A stretch of 41,141 nt of DNA, from NCBI GenBank assembly GCA_004151065.3, contig NWUY0304452269.1, forward strand, positions 1 through 41,141, given 5' to 3'. The notes under the pieces are model-generated. The model did not search any database, was not told where the DNA came from, and saw nothing but the letters and a program-made list of their open reading frames with translations. The DNA comes from Larix sibirica. Its lineage: Eukaryota; Streptophyta; Pinopsida; Pinales; Pinaceae. Every line of letters starts with the position of its first letter. Positions within the stretch are counted from its first letter, which is position 1. Shown piece after piece: positions 20,191-29,665 of the stretch. The position numbers were made by a program, and so were the translations under genes.

Positions 20191-21161
20191 ATATTCAACC
20201 CATCATTGGCATGGGTCGAGTATGAATCCATCATCGGGATCTCTCACTTGCAATTGTATTAAGGCAAATAGCATAAAAAATGCATGTGCAGGTTCTTCCT
20301 TCAATTCATAAATCCCATCCATTCCGTTGGCTACTTGACCCCATCAATCAAATAAGGTGCTGCTTGTAAGGAAGGGTCTGGATAGTGGAACCTCTGAAGT
20401 TCTATTGGTTCAGTAAGTATAACCAACAAGGTCTAAGGCTCTGTCTGATAGTAATTCCCTCCAATTCCTGGGTTCCGGTAGAGCACTTTCTCTATCCATC
20501 GATCCATCAATCTATCCATCTTCCCATCATCCTAGGTTTCCGGTATAAAGATAAGGTTTACCGGTCTAATCCAGTCTCTCTATTCTGGTAATATGCAAGT
20601 TATGCAAGTATAGTGAGTAGCCCTGGCTAGTATAGTTATAAAAGGGGAGTCTATGTCTTGCAGGTGGTAAGATAAGGTAACACGTAAGTAAAGGTAAGGC
20701 AGAGGCTAATGGCAATAGTGCAACCCATAAAGCATTCCTGTCAAAAGTACTAGGTGTGAATTCATCAATTTCCTAGGCTGAAGGCAGCGGTAAAAAAGGT
20801 AAAAGGTAACTCCAGTGGTATCAAGCAATATACTCCCAGCCGCAATGTCTGTAATTCCGGGTCCGTTTCAAATTGTAGATTTAGCCCGATTAGCTGTTTT
20901 ATCTATATTCAACCCGTCATGATAGTGGGTACGAGTCATAATCCCTTCATTGAGTGCGATAACTATAGATTTTCTTAACTGAACATGATGATTTTAATAT
21001 CCGTAAATAAATATATGGTAAATAGTTAGTGTGTAACAAAGTTGGTTGCTAATAGTGCATCCCGTACAAAGGCCTTGAAGGTAATAGAAGCACTCCATCG
21101 TCCTAGGATAAAGGGAATAAGGGGTAAGGTAATCCCGACCCGCTACAGGTATAGTGAGTAG
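20191..21161 (+). repeat. Two diverged copies of a non-coding segment
   Basis: ATATTCAACCCATCAT with GGGT(C)GAGT following at 20191-20230 recurs as ATATTCAACCCGTCAT with GGGTACGAGT at 20905-20945. GTATAGTGAGTAGC at 20608-20621 recurs at 21149-21161 as TATAGTGAGTAGC. Distances differ (714 and 541), so indels separate the copies. Between them lie GGTAAGG/GTAAAGG words. Confidence 0.6.
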
Positions 21162-21880
21162 CACCTAGGCTGTCTAGTAAATATGGTGGTTGGTAAACTA
21201 GAAGGTTCCGGCATTCTAGGTCTATTCCTTTCCTAGTGAGTGTCATAAAATGTCTGAATAGTCTAATACTCGGCCGAACCAGCATAAGTTCGTAGTGTAA
21301 CCCGTAAGAATTCATAGGGCAAGTAAAAGGGTAAAGGGTAAGCAGGTGTATGCTTGTAAGTAAAGGGTGATCCCCGGTACTTCCTAAGAATCCTAAAAAT
21401 AAGCCATTTCCTAGCACAGTCATAAGCCGGTCCCAATCCATCCATTAAAAGAGGTGGCTCTGATGGATCATAATCCCAAGCCAAGCCAAGTAATCCGGAA
21501 GTTCAACTCTATAAGCTAAAGTGAAAGCACCCACCCATCCTAGGTCTACTCAACCAACCATCTGACCCATCGGACCCATCCATTCAGCCATGTCTCTATC
21601 ATAAGTTCAGACTTTATTGAATCCGGCCATAAGTAAAACGATATAAGCTATCAGCTAAAAGTAAACCGTGCTATGGGCTACTCCTCCATCCAGCCAGTCC
21701 ATCCAGAATTGGGAGAGCATGGGAAGCTATGAAAAAAGTAATAAGCTAATGACCCCATCCATCCATGTAATCCAGCAATCACATCATGGATAGCTCGGAA
21801 GAATAAAATAGTAACCAGGCTGAACAGCTAGCAGCATATTTGAGGTGTCCGAGAGAATTGAAATATTAAATATTAAGTAA
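21162..21880. other. Unassigned CCATCC/GTAAAGG-rich stretch
   Basis: Same vocabulary as 18880-21160 (CCATCCATT, AAGTAAA, CTATAAGCTA). The 112-codon minus frame 21441-21103 shows no domain and is not called. Composition changes sharply near 21880, where the retrotransposon fossil begins. Confidence 0.35.
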
Positions 21881-21940
21881 CAAAAACAGAGCTGTGTGGC
21901 CCATCAACTCCCATGACTTCTTTTGAAGGATGTTCACATT

Positions 21941-21952
21941 GGATCCCAGGTC
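21941..21952 (-). pseudogene. Aspartyl protease active-site codons (DLGS)
   Basis: Minus-strand GACCTGGGATCC encodes Asp-Leu-Gly-Ser, the form of the D-[TL]-G-[SA] catalytic motif usual in many plant Ty3/gypsy elements, in the context VMLDLGSNVNIL. Confidence 0.75.
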
Positions 21953-22489
21953 CAGCATTACATTTTTCATCTCGTATACTCCTAAAACTATATTAATCTT
22001 AATGCCCTTCCTTTTATTTTCTTTTAGTGATTTGTCTTACACTTTTATCAGGAAGGGAGGCAGTAATGACTACATCGTCTTCTAACATAATTATACATAT
22101 AGTAAAAATGTCTTTTAATTTCTTAGATAACATCTGATCATTAAGCGATCGAATGAATGCAACATCTAAATAAATAACTTCCTTTATTTTTCTCTTTTCT
22201 TTTCTGGGTATTCTTAGTGCATACCTCTTCCTCGTATCTCGACGCATTCTGTAGTTTTTAAATAACATCACACAAGAACTGCTTCTGTTTTGCTGGATCG
22301 AACTTTGGCAGTGTTGGTTCTGCTCTTTTGATCTTGCTTGATAGAATCGTTTATGTGTCCACTCCAGTTCTTAGTCCTCTTCTGGTGACTATATTCAAAT
22401 TTGTTGTGATCTCTTCTTCTTTATTGCGATTAAATAATGACCATATTCACTCATCTTCGTTTATCTTCCAACTTTTCAATCATCTCCGG

Positions 22490-22531
22490 ACAGTATTCGG
22501 TCTTGTGTTCTGTATTATTACAATGTCCACA
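22490..22531 (-). pseudogene. Zinc knuckle C in gag, intact
   Basis: CGHCNNTEHKTEYC keeps all four CX2CX4HX4C ligands; a PEMIEKLEDKRR tail and a stop follow. Such knuckles bind element RNA for packaging. It is the best-preserved part of the fossil. Confidence 0.85.
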
Positions 22532-22549
22532 CATGGATCGGGGTTTAGT

Positions 22550-22591
22550 GCAGTTCCTCGCAATGTTTCCTACTTCTCCACAATTAGAAAA
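22550..22591 (-). pseudogene. Zinc knuckle B relic in gag (Cys and His lost)
   Basis: FSNCGEVGNIARNC has exact CX2CX4HX4C spacing, with the first Cys replaced by Phe and the His by Asn. It is immediately followed in frame by knuckle C. Confidence 0.75.
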
Positions 22592-22789
22592 AGTAGGGGT
22601 CTATTGTCTCCTCCACGATCTCCTCGTCTACAAAAGTATCCTCGTCTTCTGTATCCACCTCTTCCACTCGTCACACTTTTTCTCAGATCCTTGCACCATA
22701 TGCGCTTCCATCGTATGTTCTTTCATCAATTGCAGTGACCTTAAATTGTTCACATAATTTAGAATCAAATTGAAATATTTATAGAATGA

Positions 22790-22819
22790 AAGGCTTGCTT
22801 GACCAAAGGGAGGGCAAGG
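22790..22819 (-). mobile_element. CCTT-bounded element inserted in the gag fossil
   Basis: Plus strand AAGG, 22-nt core, AAGG. Its reverse complement is identical over all 30 bases to 37667-37696. It sits between zinc knuckles A and B of a gag whose flanking frames differ by 26 bases' worth of phase. That fits a 26-bp net insertion with a 4-bp AAGG duplication after gag had arrived in this genome. The same terminal repeats define Cycas mitochondrial Bpu elements. Confidence 0.75.
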
Positions 22820-22854
22820 GTGTATTGGTATATTTTGATATTTATATAGCATAG

Positions 22855-22899
22855 TAAATCGAGTGGGATCATGTCCCCACTGCTTATATATTTTGCACC
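22855..22899 (-). pseudogene. Zinc knuckle A relic in gag (two Cys lost)
   Basis: WCKIYKQWGHDPTRF fits the CX2CX4HX4C spacing with the first Cys and the His kept, but the second Cys is Tyr and the last is Phe. It would no longer bind zinc. Confidence 0.65.
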
Positions 22900-23690
22900 A
22901 TTCTAGTTTTTCACTTGCCGGGAAGGGGTTTGGTGCACCAATTGTGGCATAGTTTTTTCAAACAGGGCATTCATTTCTATAGTGACCCTCTGTCCTGTAG
23001 AGAGTACACTATCTTTTTTCCCTAGTGGTGTTTCCTTTGGACATTTATTATAGCTAGTTGGACAGACTGGCTTATTTCTTTTTCTTGCCAATATAAAAGA
23101 TGGTTTTGCAAACCCTCTAGTCACTTATAAGCGCATTGTTATTTCTAATGCTTCTGCTTGAGAGGATATCCTCTGTTGAGTGACAGGAATTATTATATGG
23201 GGGAGTAGTCCTGCAATGAACCACTCCCTGTGATGCACATCTTGAATCAATAAAGTTAGTTTCCCAAGCAAGTCTTTAATTCTTTGATCATAGTCCCATA
23301 CAGATTATCCTACTCTTTTTTTTCTTTATTTAAGTTTTGCAATGCTTTGTTGCTCAGACTTAGGCTTTTCCAATTATTTAATAAAATCAGTCATTATCGT
23401 GTCTTTATCTCAACGAAACTCCTAGTTTATCATGTTGGTACACTTACTTTTGTATTTCATGTTCCACTGGAGAGCTCTGTCTCTGAATGTAGTCTCCAGC
23501 TAAGCAATCTTTTGTGCTTCGTCAGTAATCTTATTAACCAACCAAATTACCTAACAGGTAAACCAATGTTGTTCCGCATCATCCTTCCCAGTTCCATGGA
23601 ACATAATAAGTCTGATACTCATGCTATTATCGGTAAGTCCCTCCACTGGTGTTAAATTCAAGTTTCTCGCTGTTGTAAAACTTCTGCACA

Positions 23691-24059
23691 TTATTACAAC
23701 TCCTATTCTCTGTTGTACTATATATCTAGTCTCGTCGACTTCTTCCTTTTCTGTGGAAATACGTGCGGGGTCTGAAAATAAATGGGGCGGCTCCCACTCT
23801 GCTTCTCCTGTATACTCCTGATAATAAATACAACTATACTATAAAATCATCAGTGAAAGTAAGAGAAAGGAAGAACAAGAGTAAGAGTAAGAGCGTAATA
23901 CCTGCACTTACCTATAGGCGGGAATTGGCGGTGTAGGAGCATATTGGAATAAGATAAGTACCTACATCACATAAATAAGTGGCTTGCCCTGAGCGGGGAA
24001 GGGATAGCGACAACAACTCCTAGGAAGGAACAGAGTACAGGCGCAAATAAAAAGGAAGA
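23691..24059. other. Flank of the gag fossil, unassigned
   Basis: May include the N-terminus of gag on the minus strand up to about 23830. Purine-rich plus-strand DNA (AAGTAAGAGAAAGGAAG) follows. No LTR or primer site was found for this element. Confidence 0.35.
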
Positions 24060-24160
24060 GGAGGCGACGATGATAGGGAAGATCTAGTTAAGGCAAGAGA
24101 AGCAATAGGCAATAGGCGGCGATGTTAACCCACAATTGGAAAGGGCAAAGGAGGTAACGA
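24060..24160 (+). repeat. Worn leading copies of the 68-bp minisatellite
   Basis: GAGGCGACGATGATAGGGAA and AAAGGAGGTAACGACGATGG share words with the array that follows but are too diverged to phase. Confidence 0.45.
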
Positions 24161-24494
24161 CGATGGTGAGGCGACATTACAAAGGCATGAGGCGGTGATG
24201 ATTGAAAGCAACGTCAAAGGCGCTAACGATGGTGAGGTATCATCAGCGAGGGCATAGGGAAAAAATGCTGGAAGGCACCATCAAGGGCATCTATGATAGT
24301 GAGGTATCCTAAACAAAGGAGGCATGAGGGGATGATGTTGGAAAGCACCATCGAAGGCGTTGATGATGGTGAGGTGTCATCAACGAAGGCATTAGGCAAC
24401 AACACTTGAAGGCAACATCAAAGGTGCCAACTATCATGAGGTTTCATTATCAAAGCCATGGAACAACAATGCTAGGAAGCACCATCGAAGGTAT
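24161..24494 (+). repeat. Minisatellite, ~68-bp unit, five copies
   Basis: Unit starts, marked by (C/T)GATGGTGAGG, are at 24161, 24227, 24294, 24364 and near 24432 (periods 66, 67, 70, 68). Each unit has GTGAGGTATCATCA, a GAAGGCATGAGG segment, then AAAGCACCATCGAAGGCG with small differences. Any short protein read from it (60-codon minus frame 24405-24223) is a by-product. It lies between the gag fossil and AT-rich block 2. Confidence 0.9.
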
Positions 24495-25079
24495 TATAAA
24501 AAATATAAGTACAGGGCTAGCAAAGGTGCGGGAGATGAGAGGCGAGAGGAAAGAGGTTTGAGTTTAATGGAAGGTATTCCATAGCTGCAGGTTCCAGGAT
24601 ATTATAAACCAAGAGTTACATCCCAGGAGGAAGTAAAAGGGAGTGGCTATTAGGCTTTACTAGGGATAAGTCATCTCGAATCGGGTCATATATAGATAAC
24701 GACCTAGGAAGGACCAAGTCATCAATAAAGAGACCAAGGAAGGATAATAATAGGAAGCAAGAGAGATAGACAAGTCTTTCCCTGAGCATCTTAAAGGAAA
24801 GGAAAAAGGGAAGATGAAGAGGCCAGGGAAGCACGATAAGCTAGCTGTTCCAGGTGCAAATACTGTAAGCGCGAAAAAGCTCCTTGCCCTTTTATCCGTG
24901 TTCTTACAAAGTGAAATATATATATATGTGCATATTATTTTATGCTCTTTTTATGCAATATACCACCCTGTATAGTACGCTTAATACGCCTCTTAGCCCG
25001 CTTAATGCTTCCTCGCCCTTCTTTGGTCGGTCGATCAAATTGACACGACGACGTGTGAAGATTGAGCTGCTTTAACTAG
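24495..25079. other. Unassigned stretch
   Basis: Purine-rich plus strand to about 24830 (GGAAGGA words), then a (TA)n run at 24911-24925. Nothing recognised. Confidence 0.3.
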
Positions 25080-25960
25080 CTTATATCAGTAATTAACAAC
25101 AGCTTATACCTGAACAATGGGAATAGAACAACCATAAAAAGTGCTCGGTATTAGTATCACCTTAAAAAAGCTATACATTAGATCATACTGGTTCCATCGT
25201 AAGCTGCTGTTTACATTAGTACGAGTAATGAATGATTACCATTGAGTGAACCGTATTGATAACAGAAGTATGTGTAATGAATAAACCTGCTTGATTAAGC
25301 TTGAATACCACTATTCTACTAACTTACATAGATCATATTAGTTACAGTAATCAAGTGTTACATCATACTTATACCGTATTCTCTGTAATTAATCACATAC
25401 CTATCTTATTCGTAATAATGGGAATCAAAGTGATATGAGTGATTTCAAGCATAGTAATGGTTTCAACACATCACAAAGCACGAGTTAGACTATGTTGTAT
25501 TTATAGCAGCTCTGTTAGTTATGTAAAGCACGTGATAAGTACACCCTTTTTAAACATATCTCGATAGTTGTGTCATTTAAGCTACCATATCTATTAAAGT
25601 TAGCTGGTTCCTACTATCAACTACGTGTAAAGCTCATATGTAATAGTAATAGATAAAATCCCATTACTATTTGTATATAATATGTGCCAATTCTTATAGG
25701 TGTACTTGTTATTCAATATAGTGTAACCATGAGGTTCAACTTTCACCATAAGTGAGATACATGTAATGATACAGTACTAATCCCGTATCTATAAGGGTAA
25801 TAGATAACACAAAACCTATTTGTCTTAATTAGACCCACCTTATCTAAGTTAAAGTACAACTACTTACCTACTCCATAGAAGAGAAGGCCAATACACCTAG
25901 AAAGACATAAGGAGCTACTCTACAAAGTATAGAATTAAATCATTATTATATATTATTTTA
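25080..25960. repeat. AT-rich short-word block 2
   Basis: Same vocabulary as 8560-9090 and 38760-39890: ATATTAGTTACAGTAATCA, AATGGGAATAGAAC, GTAATGATACAGTACT, CAGCTTATACC. No open frames above 60 codons. It ends abruptly at the LINE fossil. Confidence 0.45.
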
Positions 25961-25989
25961 TATAAAACCGGTTCAGGTCAGCGGGTGAC

Positions 25990-26253
25990 ATGCCTCAGGC
26001 TCTCCGGGTCAAGCGAAGTATATTATCCCTCCCTTGCAGGATATTTTTAGACGAGGATCTTACTAGATCCCAAGTTGTGGAGCTAAAACGCTCCAGAGAA
26101 CTGGTTGCAGCAGCATGCCAGGCAGGGAAATGGGTACTTATTAGAGATTTTAGGGCCATTATTAGGGTAAACCCCCTCCTGGGTACTATCAGCTGGGGTT
26201 CTCTAAATGATGAGCCCATTGGAGGAGGCGACATGGCTCGAGTATCTCAGTAG
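25990..26253 (+). pseudogene. LINE retrotransposon fragment, ORF1-like region
   Basis: An open 87-codon frame includes RIFLDEDLTRSQVVELKRSR and ELVAAACQAGKWVLIRDFRA. DEDLT-x-x-Q followed by basic helical residues and a short Gly-Lys-Trp segment is typical of the end of ORF1 (or the ORF1-ORF2 region) of plant LINEs. It lies 150 bases before an endonuclease frame of the same element type. Openness may simply reflect recent arrival. Confidence 0.55.
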
Positions 26254-26399
26254 GGTGCTGGAACGATAATGTATCGTTTATGTGATTTAATTGGGCTTTC
26301 ACCCATACAAGCCTTGTTCGACCATTTCTAGACCTAGCAGTTTCTCACTGGTTTTCCGCTTGCAGGCAAGAGACCAAGTATTCAGGTGGTGTAAGAGGT
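26254..26399 (+). pseudogene. LINE spacer between ORF1-like and endonuclease frames
   Basis: Frame-broken sequence joining the two LINE parts, probably the start of the endonuclease domain, with several stops and shifts. Confidence 0.45.
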
Positions 26400-26822
26400 T
26401 CAGGTGGGGTAGCCTGTCTGGCCAGGGACTCCCTTTGGGGTAGGGTTTATCTGGTAGCCTTGGATGAGTTTGCTAGTTTAATATGGATTTGGCTTAGCAG
26501 TTTAGCCCCTGCTGTCCCTAGATACATTTACATTGTAGTCGCTACTCCCCCCTAACCTCATTTTAGTTTGCTAATTCACAGTGATTCAATTGGAGACCCA
26601 TACCTATATTTGCATGATGGCATCATTCAGTTTTCAGCGATTGGAGAGGTCATATTCTTGGGTGATTTTAATGCATGCACTAGAGCTTTCCAGGTTCCTC
26701 TACATGATCGCTCTAAGGGCGTTTTCTGCATCTAGGAGATAGATCCAGATTATGTGGGGCTTCACCTGATGTTTTACGATGCTTTGGGGCTGGGGATGTG
26801 TCCCTATTGTAAGGGGGGTTAA
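26400..26822 (+). pseudogene. LINE endonuclease domain fossil (two stops)
   Basis: One frame of 141 codons with stops only at 26553 (TAA) and 26733 (TAG). It begins SGGVACLARDSLWGRVYLVA, passes PRYIYIVVATPP and GDPYLYLHDGIIQFSAIGE, and reaches VIFLGDFNACT at about 26650-26681. GDFNA with the following Thr is the signature of the apurinic-like endonuclease that nicks target DNA for LINE integration; the usual Arg before Thr is Cys here. No reverse transcriptase follows. The frame ends at 26820-26822. Confidence 0.8.
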
Positions 26823-27310
26823 TCCCCATGGTTATGTTGAAGCCTTCCACAACATACAGTGGGGTTCAGAGACCTCTGGCTCTAGCAAGATCACACTGGA
26901 TGTCTAAGAAGAACTTTTTTCCCAACTCCAACCCAAAACTCTAGGCAGAAGGGCTGTCAAGGGTACCTTAGCCTTTACGTCAAGTGTGATTCCATGACGA
27001 ACGAGAAGGTTTTCAGGATCCTATTAGGAAAAGGGAATACCCAAAAAGTGCTTTATATAAATAAATTATTATAATAGGGTATATAAAATGTACTTTTGAT
27101 CATTTTTCATTCAAAAGCAACAATTTCTTTGTATATTATTACATCATATATATCGAAAGCTTCTAAAAGGCCTCTTCCAAAAGTGGATTTTCGTGATCGA
27201 GGTGAAGAAGCAGAGACAAGGGTAGCTGGAGCAGAGACAGGACCAGCATTCCTACCTGTTCAACTTTTTACACATACATTCTTTAGTGTTCTTACTTTAT
27301 GCAAATGCTC
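26823..27310. other. Post-LINE flank, unassigned
   Basis: May contain further worn LINE sequence to about 27000. After that AT-rich DNA and a 79-codon anonymous frame (27096-27335) that runs into the AAAAGTCGGAAC unit. Confidence 0.3.
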
Positions 27311-27313
27311 TCT

Positions 27314-27333
27314 GGTTCCGACTTTTGGTACAT
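27314..27333 (-). repeat. Solo unit of the AAAAGTCGGAAC motif
   Basis: Plus-strand TTCCGACTTTTGGTACAT (27316-27333) is identical to 13751-13768. It lies directly after the end of TGS copy 13 in the same orientation, as in copy 5. Confidence 0.7.
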
Positions 27334-27344
27334 AAATAGACCCG

Positions 27345-27480
27345 CCCAGTCGTAGACCCTACAGATCCAAATCCTCCAGTCGCAGACGCAGCTCCAGATC
27401 CAGATTAAGCAGTACGAGCAGCAGAGCCAGTTGCAGGGTAAGCAGCACCGATGGTATATGAAGCAGTTGATACCGAGTAA
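27345..27480 (-). repeat. TGS repeat family, copy 13
   Basis: The minus strand reads SVSTASYTIGAAYPATGSAA, RTA, one TAA, then SGSGAASATGGFGSVGSTTG and straight into the AAAAGTCGGAAC unit. About 45 codons with a single stop. Confidence 0.65.
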
Positions 27481-27516
27481 TAAGCCGTTTATTAAGCCGT
27501 TTATTAAGCAGATGAG
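27481..27516 (+). repeat. 12-bp tandem repeat
   Basis: TAAGCCGTTTAT at 27481-27492 and 27493-27504 are exact; a partial third unit TAAGC follows. Confidence 0.85.
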
Positions 27517-27984
27517 TTAGAAGTGGATTGCGCAGTTGTTTATATTTATATTCTAATATGATGCAATCAATTCTACTATTTACTCCACTAATTAATAATC
27601 GTTAAAGACTGCTGACTTGTGAAAAATAGGTTGCAGAATCCTTATCTTTGGCTTGGATAGCTCGTGAGAAGAGCATGATTCATATTATTAAAATACCTTA
27701 TTACCCGCCGCCCCGATCTTCATGGTATACCCGATCTGGAAAGGCATCCCCGATCCTATCAAATACCCAGATGATCTTCAACAACAACCTTATTATTTAC
27801 CTAAAGACGTTTATACCTCCCTGATCTTATTGAATAGCCTGAATTGAGTGATCAAGGTGAAGAGCTTGGTGATCGGGCAGCCTTGAGCAATATATAATGA
27901 AAAGAGAATAATAGGTGCTTGTTGTGCATGATAAAGGGGAGGTATGGGGGGACTTTTTGAAAGAGCCCGGGAATGCACATTGTT
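27517..27984. other. Unassigned stretch
   Basis: Nothing recognised; GATC-containing words recur (27715-27880). Confidence 0.3.
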
Positions 27985-28310
27985 AGGAACAACTGGAGTA
28001 GCTACGGCTTATGGTTATACTGATGGCTCTACTAGTTCGGCTAGTGCTTCACCGACGGCTTAATCTACTTCTGCATCTGCTGCTGAATATACTGGATCTA
28101 CTGCTGTTGGACTCGGAACTACTCCTGGACTACCTGGAACTGCTGGCTTTGCCAATTTGTTAGATCTATAGTGTACCTTACAGCTTTCTAGCTTATGGGT
28201 CTGGATCTACTAGCTCTAGTTTGAAATGCTATTAGTGGTGCTTGCTTCGGTGTTGGTTCTTCAATTGGTGATGCTGCTGGTCCTGGTCCTGCTCCTGCCT
28301 TTCCTTTACC
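27985..28310 (+). repeat. TGS repeat family, copy 14
   Basis: Frame 27986-28168 has 61 codons with one TAA (28061). It reads GTTGVATAYGYTDGSTSSAS and ASPTA before the stop, and STSASAAEYTGSTAVGLGTT then PGLPGTAGFA after it. A second part, 28215-28310, reads AISGACFGVGSSIGDAAGPG and a Pro/Ala tail. This is among the best copies for defining the consensus. The 106-codon minus frame 28508-28188 is an antisense shadow. Confidence 0.65.
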
Positions 28311-29577
28311 CTTGCCCCCTTCAGAAGCGAGAGAGAAAGACCCCTTCAGACCCGCCGAGAGAGGAGATCGCGTGCTGTATATGTTTCTTTGTGGGTGGCT
28401 GAGGGCAGGCTGTGACACGGATGGCTTATGGGATATTGCTTCTGTGAAAGGTTTCTGGGACATAGATAGCCGTTCTATTTGTGCTGTAATGGAAAGCGAG
28501 TTCCCCATTTTCCCAATTGTCAGTCAATGTTGCACCTCCTTAGGATCTTCGCCACATGGTTGAATTCACGCTAGTTGGGTAGTGCCCGTAAGCGAGGTGG
28601 GGGATGCAAAGAATATTTCAATTTATGGCTTATTTTATATACTTGATACCCCGGCGGGACTTAGGAAGCCAGGGTTGGAGTCGGCTGGAATCCTCTGGGC
28701 TTAAGACAAGGCTGGGCTTTATAGTGATTGATAGAACCTATGGTCACAGTGCATGAAGCTCTAGTATGTGCCAAGTAGATAGCCTGTGGTCGCTGATAGC
28801 CAGTTGCCATTGCTGAGAACCACTTGTTGCCAGGAGTTTACGCCGAGAGTCGCGATGCCACTAGTCGATCCCCAGGATATGTCGATTCCCAAGAGCCTAT
28901 TCCCGGGAGACCCTTATTCCCACACGGTCAATGTCAGTCAGCCAACGAGTAAATCCCCTGTAAGTACCGGTTCCTAGTTGACAATACCCCGGAGAATCTA
29001 AATATGCAATCTGATGATGAATATGAATATTTTCAAAATGAAGTTGGAACAGAATTGACAAAACCTTATTATCATTTCATTTTTGCCTTTCTTTGTACAA
29101 ACCTATTTTTTAGGGGTTCGATAATCCCAACTCATCGGAACACATAAACGGATGTTCCTATTTCTAAAACATGCCTTTTCACAAAGTTTACCTATGTTGG
29201 GCAGTATGAAGACTGTCCCCCTTCATCAGCAAGAGAGAAGCAGGCCCACTTCAATAGCCAAGAGGAAAGAGAAAGCCACCCATGTTCTCTACCCTCTTAC
29301 TATACCTCCACCTAGACCCTTGACCATCGACCCTTACCCCACGGAACAAAGGATTCCTATATGGCCTGGGCTACTCGGCTGGGCTGAGCTAGGCTTAACG
29401 GCGTAAAAGTAAGGACTTATTCGCAGTTTGGGATGTAATTGGCATCAAATTAAGGTCCTCAAAATGTGTAGTGTAAACCTGGACGGAAAATATGGACGGA
29501 AAACTAAGGTCCTAAAAACCCCCTTACTTTTCAATTTGAAATTCACTTTCAATTTTGCGGAGTCAGATTGGATCTAC
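28311..29577. other. Unassigned stretch
   Basis: Open frames 28312-28563, 28786-28977 and 29152-29406 (63-84 codons) carry no motif I recognise. ATGGACGGAAAA/CTGGACGGAAAA at 29478-29503 is a short direct repeat, and AAGGTCCT(C/A)AAAA flanks it on both sides (near 29453 and 29507). Confidence 0.3.
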
Positions 29578-29665
29578 GGAAGGTAAAAAGTAGACGCACA
29601 GAAGGTCAACAGTCGATGCACAGAAGGTAAAAAGTAGATGCACAGAAGGTGAAAAGTTGATGCAT
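29578..29665 (+). repeat. 22-bp tandem repeat, four units
   Basis: Four adjacent 22-base units (29578, 29600, 29622, 29644), pattern (A/G)GAAGGT(A/C/G)AA then AGT(A/C/T)GA(T/C)GCA. Units differ by one to four bases each; the fourth ends TGCAT. Confidence 0.95.

Larger units (their letters stand above)
21890..23690 (-). pseudogene. Ty3/gypsy gag-protease fossil
   Basis: Read on the minus strand from high to low coordinates, gag runs as follows. LNLTPVEGLTDNSMSIRLIM leads into FHGTGKDDAEQHWFTC (near 23600), and KITDEAQKIA, a stop, and LETTFRDRALQW follow. Then come VWDYDQRIKDLLGKLTLLIQ and REWFIAGLLPH (23300-23160), the retrotransposon capsid-type helices. Three zinc-knuckle positions follow, then an acidic linker (RVEEVDTEDEDTFVDEE, near 22650) between the first and second. 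Finally a protease active-site segment reads MLDLGSNVNILQKKSWELMG (near 21950). Function of the family: capsid and nucleocapsid of virus-like particles, and a polyprotein-cleaving aspartyl protease. Frameshifts and stops are frequent, so it is dead. No reverse transcriptase follows; the element stops at about 21880. It is a nuclear transposon type, so its presence suggests DNA transfer. Confidence 0.85.

Noticed and set aside
24161-24494. Regular spacing considered as a CRISPR array
   Set aside because: The whole unit, not just a short repeat, is shared between copies; there are no unique spacers, so it is a minisatellite.
24905-24930. (TA)n run as a promoter
   Set aside because: Simple dinucleotide repeat with no gene downstream; no CRTA-type mitochondrial promoter context could be supported.
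28188-28508. 106-codon Ser/Pro-rich minus frame
   Set aside because: Antisense shadow of TGS copy 14 and its flank; no domain.
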